The position numbers and the translations under genes were made by a program. This document shows positions 5,604 to 8,614 of a stretch of DNA of 8,614 bases, piece after piece. Source of the DNA: Actinomycetota bacterium (lineage in GTDB: Bacteria; Actinomycetota; Actinomycetes; JACCUZ01); assembly GCA_030841245.1 (NCBI GenBank), contig JAVEDG010000007.1:1-8614 (forward strand), written 5' to 3'. Position 1 is the first letter of the stretch, and each line of letters opens with the position of its first letter. The notes beneath the pieces were generated by a model. It saw only the letters and a list, made by a program, of their open reading frames with translations. It had not been told where the DNA came from and ran no database searches.

Positions 5604-6358
5604 GCGGGCCCGGACGCACGCTGGTAGTCGTCCCGACGTACGACGAACGGGAGAACATCGAGTCGGTGGTCGCCCGGCTGCGCGCGGCGGTCCCCGAGGC
5701 CGACGTCCTGGTCGTCGACGACGCCAGCCCGGACGGGACCGGAGCGCTGGCCGACGGCCTGGCCTCGGCCGACGACGCGGTGCACGTGCTCCACCGCGAT
5801 CGCAAGGCCGGGCTGGGCGCGGCCTACGTGGCCGGCTTCGGCTGGGGCCTGTCACGGGGCTACGACGTGCTGGTCGAGATGGACGCCGACGGCTCGCACC
5901 AGCCGGAGCAGCTGCCGACCCTGCTGGCGGCACTGGACCGCGCCGACCTGGTGCTGGGCTCCCGCTGGGTGCCCGGTGGCAGCGTGGTCAACTGGCCGGC
6001 CTCGCGCCAGCTCCTGTCGCGGGGCGGCAACACCTACGTCCGGCTGGCCCTGGGGCTGCCGCTGCGCGACGCCACGGGCGGCTTCCGGGTGTTCCGCCGG
6101 CAGACGCTGGAGGCGATCGGCCTGGACGACGTGGCGAGCACCGGCTACTGCTTCCAGGTCGACCTGGCCTGGCGCACCCAACGGCTCGGGCTGACCGTCG
6201 TCGAGGTTCCGATCGAGTTCGTCGAGCGTCAGTACGGCCGGAGCAAGATGAGCGGCGCCATCGTGCGCGAGGCGCTGTGGCGGGTCACGGTCTGGGGAGC
6301 GGGGCGTCCGGCCCGCGCCTGGCAACGGCGGCGCGAACCCGCGCGTGAGGGAGGCTAG
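5600..6358 (+). CDS. ppm1: Polyprenol monophosphomannose synthase (GT2, dolichol-phosphate mannosyltransferase type)
   Basis: The predicted reaction is GDP-mannose plus polyprenyl phosphate to polyprenyl-phosphomannose, the lipid sugar donor for lipoglycan extension and protein O-mannosylation outside the membrane. The 252-residue protein shows the GT-A fold of the DPM family: VVVPTYDERENIE (9-21), VVDDASPDGTG (38-48), the metal/nucleotide motif MDADGSHQP (94-102, DAD at 95-97), GSRWVPGG (120-127) and DATGGFRVFRR (157-167). There is no C-terminal membrane domain, as in the catalytic domain of mycobacterial Ppm1. The start is the GTG in the GTGA overlap with lnt, implying translational coupling and supporting the known Lnt-Ppm partnership. 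The final 20 residues are Arg-rich. Other polyprenyl-phosphate GT2 activities cannot be fully excluded. Confidence 0.92.
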   Translation: MSGPGRTLVVVPTYDERENIESVVARLRAAVPEADVLVVDDASPDGTGALADGLASADDAVHVLHRDRKAGLGAAYVAGFGWGLSRGYDVLVEMDADGSHQPEQLPTLLAALDRADLVLGSRWVPGGSVVNWPASRQLLSRGGNTYVRLALGLPLRDATGGFRVFRRQTLEAIGLDDVASTGYCFQVDLAWRTQRLGLTVVEVPIEFVERQYGRSKMSGAIVREALWRVTVWGAGRPARAWQRRREPAREGG

Positions 6359-6362
6359 AGGC

Positions 6363-6920
6363 ATGGGCTGGTTGCTGTTCATCGCGTTCATCGCGGTGCC
6401 CGTGCTGGAGATCTACGTCCTGATCCAGGTCGGTCAGGTGATCGGCGCGGCGCCGACGGTCGCGCTGCTCATCGCCGACAGCCTGTTCGGGGCCTGGCTG
6501 GTCAAGCGCGAGCTCCGGCGGACCTGGCTCGCGCTGCGCGAAGCCTCCGCCGCCGGCGGCCTCCCGACCCGGGAGCTGGCCGACGGGGCCCTCCTGCTGG
6601 TCGGCGCCACGCTGCTGCTGACGCCGGGCCTGGTGACCGATGTCTTCGGCTTCGCCCTCGTGCTCCCGTTCACCCGGCCGCTGTTCCGCCGCCTGATCGG
6701 CTGGTTCCTCGCGCGCAAGGCCACCGCGATGGTCTCGCACGGCGACATCCGCTTCATGCGGTGGCCAGGTGGCGGCGGGCCCGGGGCAGAAGGGTTCGGG
6801 GCGGGCACGGACCCGCGGGTGGTGCGCGGCCAGGTCGTGGACGACGAACGACCCCCTGACGGGACACGTCACCCTCCGGCGGGGCCGGAGTCGGACCCGG
6901 GCCGCGTCGCCGGGGGGTAG
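6363..6920 (+). CDS. fxsA: FxsA family cytoplasmic membrane protein
   Basis: The first 125 residues match FxsA. Two hydrophobic segments (about 3-24 and 27-47, with VPVLEIYVLIQVGQVIG) are followed by a charged loop (48-62), then ELADGALLLVGATLLLTPGL (71-90) and FGFALVLPFTRPLFRRLI. The C-terminal tail from about 136 is hydrophilic and Gly/Pro-rich and contains VVRGQVVDDE, like the short acidic motif found near the end of many FxsA proteins. In E. coli, FxsA overproduction relieves F-plasmid exclusion of phage T7; its normal role is unknown. The ATG at 6363 is preceded by AGGGAGG (6348-6354) at 8 bases, and only 4 bases separate it from ppm1, so it is probably the last gene of the lnt operon. 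Length is 185 residues. Confidence 0.9.
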   Translation: MGWLLFIAFIAVPVLEIYVLIQVGQVIGAAPTVALLIADSLFGAWLVKRELRRTWLALREASAAGGLPTRELADGALLLVGATLLLTPGLVTDVFGFALVLPFTRPLFRRLIGWFLARKATAMVSHGDIRFMRWPGGGGPGAEGFGAGTDPRVVRGQVVDDERPPDGTRHPPAGPESDPGRVAGG

Positions 6921-6961
6921 CGACGCGACCCGGAGCCCGTGGGGGCAGCTTGTCTCGTCCT

Positions 6962-6993
6962 GCCGAGCGGTCCGGGGACTGCGGCTCGACGGC
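6962..6993. terminator. Possible bidirectional terminator between convergent fxsA and rbpA
   Basis: The 78-base gap between the converging genes holds an imperfect hairpin. GCCGAGC at the left pairs with GCTCG plus GGC on the right (with a small bulge), and inside it CGGTC pairs with GACTG (one G-U) around CGGG. The position between two convergent stops supports a terminator, but the stem is interrupted and lacks a T-run. Confidence 0.35.
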
Positions 6994-6998
6994 GCCGG

Positions 6999-7379
6999 TC
7001 AGGCCGACTTGCGCTGGCCCCGGCTGCGTGACGCGCTTCTGGCCGCCCCTTGTCCAGCCCGGAGGTGCTCCAGCCGCTCGGCGAGCAGCACCTCCAGCTC
7101 CTTCACGCTACGCCGTTCCAGGAGCATGTCCCAGTGGGTGCGCGCAGGCTTTGCCTTCTTGGGCTCCGGGCGGGTCCCGTCCACTCGGAGGGCCTCCGAG
7201 CCGCAGATGCCGCACTCCCACACGTCAGGGACGTCGGCCTCGAGCGAGAAGGGCATCGCGAACCGGTGCCCGTTGGGGCAGTCGTAGCTCACGCTCTGCC
7301 GCGGCGCCATCTCGACGCCGTTGTCGTTCTCGTAGCTCTGGGCGCCCAGACGCGAGCCGCGCAGTGCTCGCTCAGCCAT
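6999..7379 (-). CDS. rbpA: RNA polymerase-binding protein RbpA
   Basis: RbpA binds RNA polymerase and the principal sigma factor, stabilises the open complex and affects rifampicin tolerance. The 126-residue protein has the conserved N-terminal tail MAERALRGSRLGAQSYEND and the RbpA core domain with zinc ligands Cys34, His38, Cys56 and Cys59 (CPNGH and CGIC). The basic linker PKKAKPAR is followed by the sigma-interaction domain THWDMLLERRSVKELEVLL (81-99). The zinc residues match those known for the Streptomyces coelicolor protein; mycobacterial RbpA lacks a complete set. The tail after about 108 is Ser/Arg-rich and not conserved. AGGAGGA (7393-7387) lies 7 bases before the ATG. A SigR-type promoter lies upstream. 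It converges on fxsA. Confidence 0.97.
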   Translation of the reverse strand: MAERALRGSRLGAQSYENDNGVEMAPRQSVSYDCPNGHRFAMPFSLEADVPDVWECGICGSEALRVDGTRPEPKKAKPARTHWDMLLERRSVKELEVLLAERLEHLRAGQGAARSASRSRGQRKSA

Positions 7380-7406
7380 GCTTGTGTCCTCCTGGATTGG
7401 GGTCCC

Positions 7407-7418
7407 CCGCGATCGCGG
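7407..7418. repeat. 12-bp perfect palindrome in the rbpA 5' leader
   Basis: CCGCGATCGCGG is exactly self-complementary and lies about 14 bases upstream of the rbpA ribosome site, between it and the predicted transcript start. It could bind a protein or cause polymerase pausing, but a hairpin without a proper loop is weak and chance is possible. Confidence 0.35.
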
Positions 7419-7441
7419 ATTTCCACCGCATCAGTCGGTCC

Positions 7442-7468
7442 AACGATCTGGACCTGATGAGGATTCCC
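7442..7468 (-). promoter_or_regulatory. SigR/SigH-type (thiol-oxidative stress) promoter of rbpA
   Basis: On the minus strand GGGAAT (7468-7463) is followed, counting from GGAAT, by exactly 18 bases and then GTT (7444-7442), continuing as GTTG. This is the consensus GGAAT-N18-GTT of the SigR/SigH ECF factors. Initiation would fall near 7435, giving a leader of about 55 bases to the rbpA ATG. In S. coelicolor rbpA is a known SigR target, so sequence and position agree. Confidence 0.8.
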
Positions 7469-7512
7469 GTTGCAAACCGGCCTGAACCGCCGACGGCACC
7501 CTGTCGTGGGAT

Positions 7513-7522
7513 CCGCCGGCGG
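7513..7522. terminator. GC palindrome just after the gdpD stop, weak terminator candidate
   Basis: CCGCCGGCGG is a perfect 10-bp palindrome lying one base past the gdpD stop on the minus strand. It could help separate gdpD from the rbpA promoter, but with essentially no loop and no U-run it is only a weak candidate. Confidence 0.25.
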
Positions 7523-7523
7523 G

Positions 7524-8309
7524 TCAAGGCGGGGGCCACCGGCCGCGAGCGGCCATGACGTCCCGCAGCGCGACCAGATCGTCGGTCATGACCCCGTCCA
7601 CGCCCAGCTCGAGCAGTCGGTTCATCTCCGCGGGTTCGTCGACCACCCAGACGTGCACCCGCACCCCCCACCGGTGCGCCGTCCGGACGAACCCGGGTGT
7701 GACGAGCGTCACACCCCGTGCCCGGACCGGGACCTGAGCGCAGGGGGCCAGGGCCGGCCCCAACCGTGCGACAGGCGGCAGCCCGGCCGCCAGGCGCAGC
7801 CGGGCCACGCCGAGCGGGGACAGCGAGGTGCACAGCGACGGGCCCAGGGCACGGCGTACGGCGCTGAGTCGGCGCGGGGAGAACGACGCCACGCAGACCC
7901 GGTCGAGCACCCCCGCCCGGCGGACCAGCTCGACCAGGGGGCCGAGCGCAGCCTCGTCCTTGACGTCGATGTTGAGCCGCACGTCCGGCCAGGCCTCGAG
8001 CAGGTCCGCGACCTGCGGGATCGGCGCCGTCCCCGAGATCCGAGCCCGCCGGACCTCGGCGAAGGGCAGCTGCGAGACGGTGCCCGACCGGTCGGTGACC
8101 CGGTCCAGGATCCGGTCGTGGAAGGCCAGCAGCACGCCGTCCGAGGTCGCCCGGACGTCGGTCTCGAGGTAGCGGTAGCCCAGCTCGACGGCCCGGGCGA
8201 AGGCCTCGAAGGAGTTCTCCAGGGCGCCGGCGGCACCGCCGCGATGGGCGAACGCGATCGGCCCGTCGTGCTCCAGGAAGGCGAACCTCGCCGGCCCGGA
8301 CCCTTCCAT
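7524..8309 (-). CDS. Glycerophosphodiester phosphodiesterase
   Basis: GDPD enzymes hydrolyse glycerophosphodiesters (deacylated phospholipids) to glycerol 3-phosphate and an alcohol. The 261-residue protein has the family pattern: AFAHRGG (19-25), ENSFEAFARAVELGYRYLET (31-50) with metal ligands Glu49 and Asp51, TSDGVLLAFHD with His64-Asp65, LNIDVKDE in the core and a terminal VHVWVVDEPAEMNRLLELG then VDGVMTDD. There is no signal peptide, so it is probably cytoplasmic. I chose the ATG at 8309, although the frame is open for 27 more codons, because the upstream residues are unlike the family and overlap the preceding gene. No good ribosome site precedes this ATG. Instead TACGCT (8322-8317) ends 7 bases before it, as in leaderless actinobacterial transcripts. 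No symbol is given because paralogues are common. Confidence 0.9.
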   Translation of the reverse strand: MEGSGPARFAFLEHDGPIAFAHRGGAAGALENSFEAFARAVELGYRYLETDVRATSDGVLLAFHDRILDRVTDRSGTVSQLPFAEVRRARISGTAPIPQVADLLEAWPDVRLNIDVKDEAALGPLVELVRRAGVLDRVCVASFSPRRLSAVRRALGPSLCTSLSPLGVARLRLAAGLPPVARLGPALAPCAQVPVRARGVTLVTPGFVRTAHRWGVRVHVWVVDEPAEMNRLLELGVDGVMTDDLVALRDVMAARGRWPPP

Positions 8310-8316
8310 GCTCGGC

Positions 8317-8322
8317 AGCGTA
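8317..8322 (-). promoter_or_regulatory. Possible leaderless -10 element for the GDPD gene
   Basis: On the minus strand TACGCT fits TANNNT and is followed by 7 bases and then the ATG at 8309. This is the usual geometry of actinobacterial leaderless promoters, where transcription begins at the start codon. The absence of a Shine-Dalgarno sequence in the 37-base gap supports it. No -35 match was found. Confidence 0.4.
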
Positions 8323-8346
8323 GAGCCGCCGGGGTGGACCCGGACT

Positions 8347-8614
8347 TCAGCCCGCGAACTCCCAGTGCCAGGGCTCGGGCTTGCTGCCACCGGGCTCCGC
8401 CCAGGAGGGGTGGAACCAGCCGAACCGCGTGGAGTTGGCCTTCATCCAGTCGTAGGAGACGGTCCCGTAGGAGTTGACGCCGTCGCCGAGGTCGACTGCG
8501 GTGCCCCAGCCGTGGTTGGAGGTGCCGGGGGTGGCGCACAGGTCGCCCTTCTGCTCCCGGCAGGCGACCTGGGCGGCATAGCTGCGGTAGGAGTCGGTGA
8601 CCGTGATCGGCCGG
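8347..8614 (-). CDS. M15 family (VanY-type) D-alanyl-D-alanine carboxypeptidase, C-terminal part; 5' end outside window
   Basis: On the minus strand a frame open to the window edge gives 89 codons ending at the TGA 8349-8347. It contains VTDSYRSYAAQ, then TSNHGWGTAVDL, which carries the M15B zinc motif SxHxxxxxxD, and near the end PEPWHWEF with the catalytic Glu and the second zinc His of the ExxH-type pattern. These residues define the VanY/D-Ala-D-Ala carboxypeptidase domain that trims peptidoglycan stem peptides outside the membrane. Any signal peptide lies beyond the edge. The two cysteines in VACREQKGDLC may form a disulphide, in line with an exported protein. It ends 37 bases before the GDPD start on the same strand. 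Substrate (D,D- or L,D-peptide) is not settled by this fragment. Confidence 0.88.
   Translation of the reverse strand, partial: RPITVTDSYRSYAAQVACREQKGDLCATPGTSNHGWGTAVDLGDGVNSYGTVSYDWMKANSTRFGWFHPSWAEPGGSKPEPWHWEFAG

Noticed and set aside
7470..8477. 335-codon plus-strand open frame opposite the GDPD gene
   Set aside because: The peptide is Arg/Pro/Asp-rich without motifs, and the minus strand here has a full GDPD catalytic pattern.
1..8614. Search for CRISPR, insertion sequence, phage or defence genes
   Set aside because: No regularly spaced repeats, transposase or integrase motifs, or defence-protein signatures were seen. All clear genes are metabolic, envelope or transcription genes.

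Overview
This window reads as chromosomal DNA of a high-GC Gram-positive bacterium (Actinomycetota). The evidence is the strong G/C third-codon bias, the GTG starts, an RbpA gene (an RNA polymerase partner restricted to actinobacteria) with a SigR-type stress promoter, and an Lnt/Ppm1 pair for lipoprotein acylation and polyprenol-phosphate mannose synthesis. I cannot name the genus. There is no insertion sequence, phage gene, CRISPR array, tRNA or rRNA.

Left part (1-3394, + strand): the C-terminal part of an amidohydrolase-3 family enzyme ends at 507 and is followed at once by a strong hairpin (510-539). A tight three-gene unit follows: kamD and kamE (the two subunits of the B12- and PLP-dependent lysine/beta-lysine 5,6-aminomutase) and kal (3-aminobutyryl-CoA ammonia-lyase). 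Both junctions are 4-base stop/start overlaps. These enzymes belong to the lysine pathway known from clostridial fermentation, beta-lysine to 3,5-diaminohexanoate and later 3-aminobutyryl-CoA to crotonyl-CoA. The connecting steps (kdd, kce) and the lysine 2,3-aminomutase that makes beta-lysine are not in the window.

Middle (3395-4028): about 630 bases without a convincing gene. They hold a hairpin at the kal stop, an AT-richer patch with competing inverted repeats, a perfect TTGACA box, a chain of strong hairpins ending in a 13-bp perfect stem (3760-3841), and direct repeats just before lnt. This is the least explained part of the window and may encode a structured RNA or a long regulated leader.

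Right-centre (4029-6920, + strand): lnt, ppm1 and fxsA, tightly packed and probably one operon. Lnt and Ppm1 act at the membrane on lipoproteins and on polyprenyl-phosphate mannose; FxsA is a small membrane protein.

Right (6999-8614, - strand, convergent with the former): a partial M15/VanY-type D-Ala-D-Ala peptidase enters from the right edge. It is followed by a glycerophosphodiester phosphodiesterase gene with a possible leaderless promoter, then rbpA behind an exact GGAAT-N18-GTT promoter, which predicts induction by thiol-oxidative stress.
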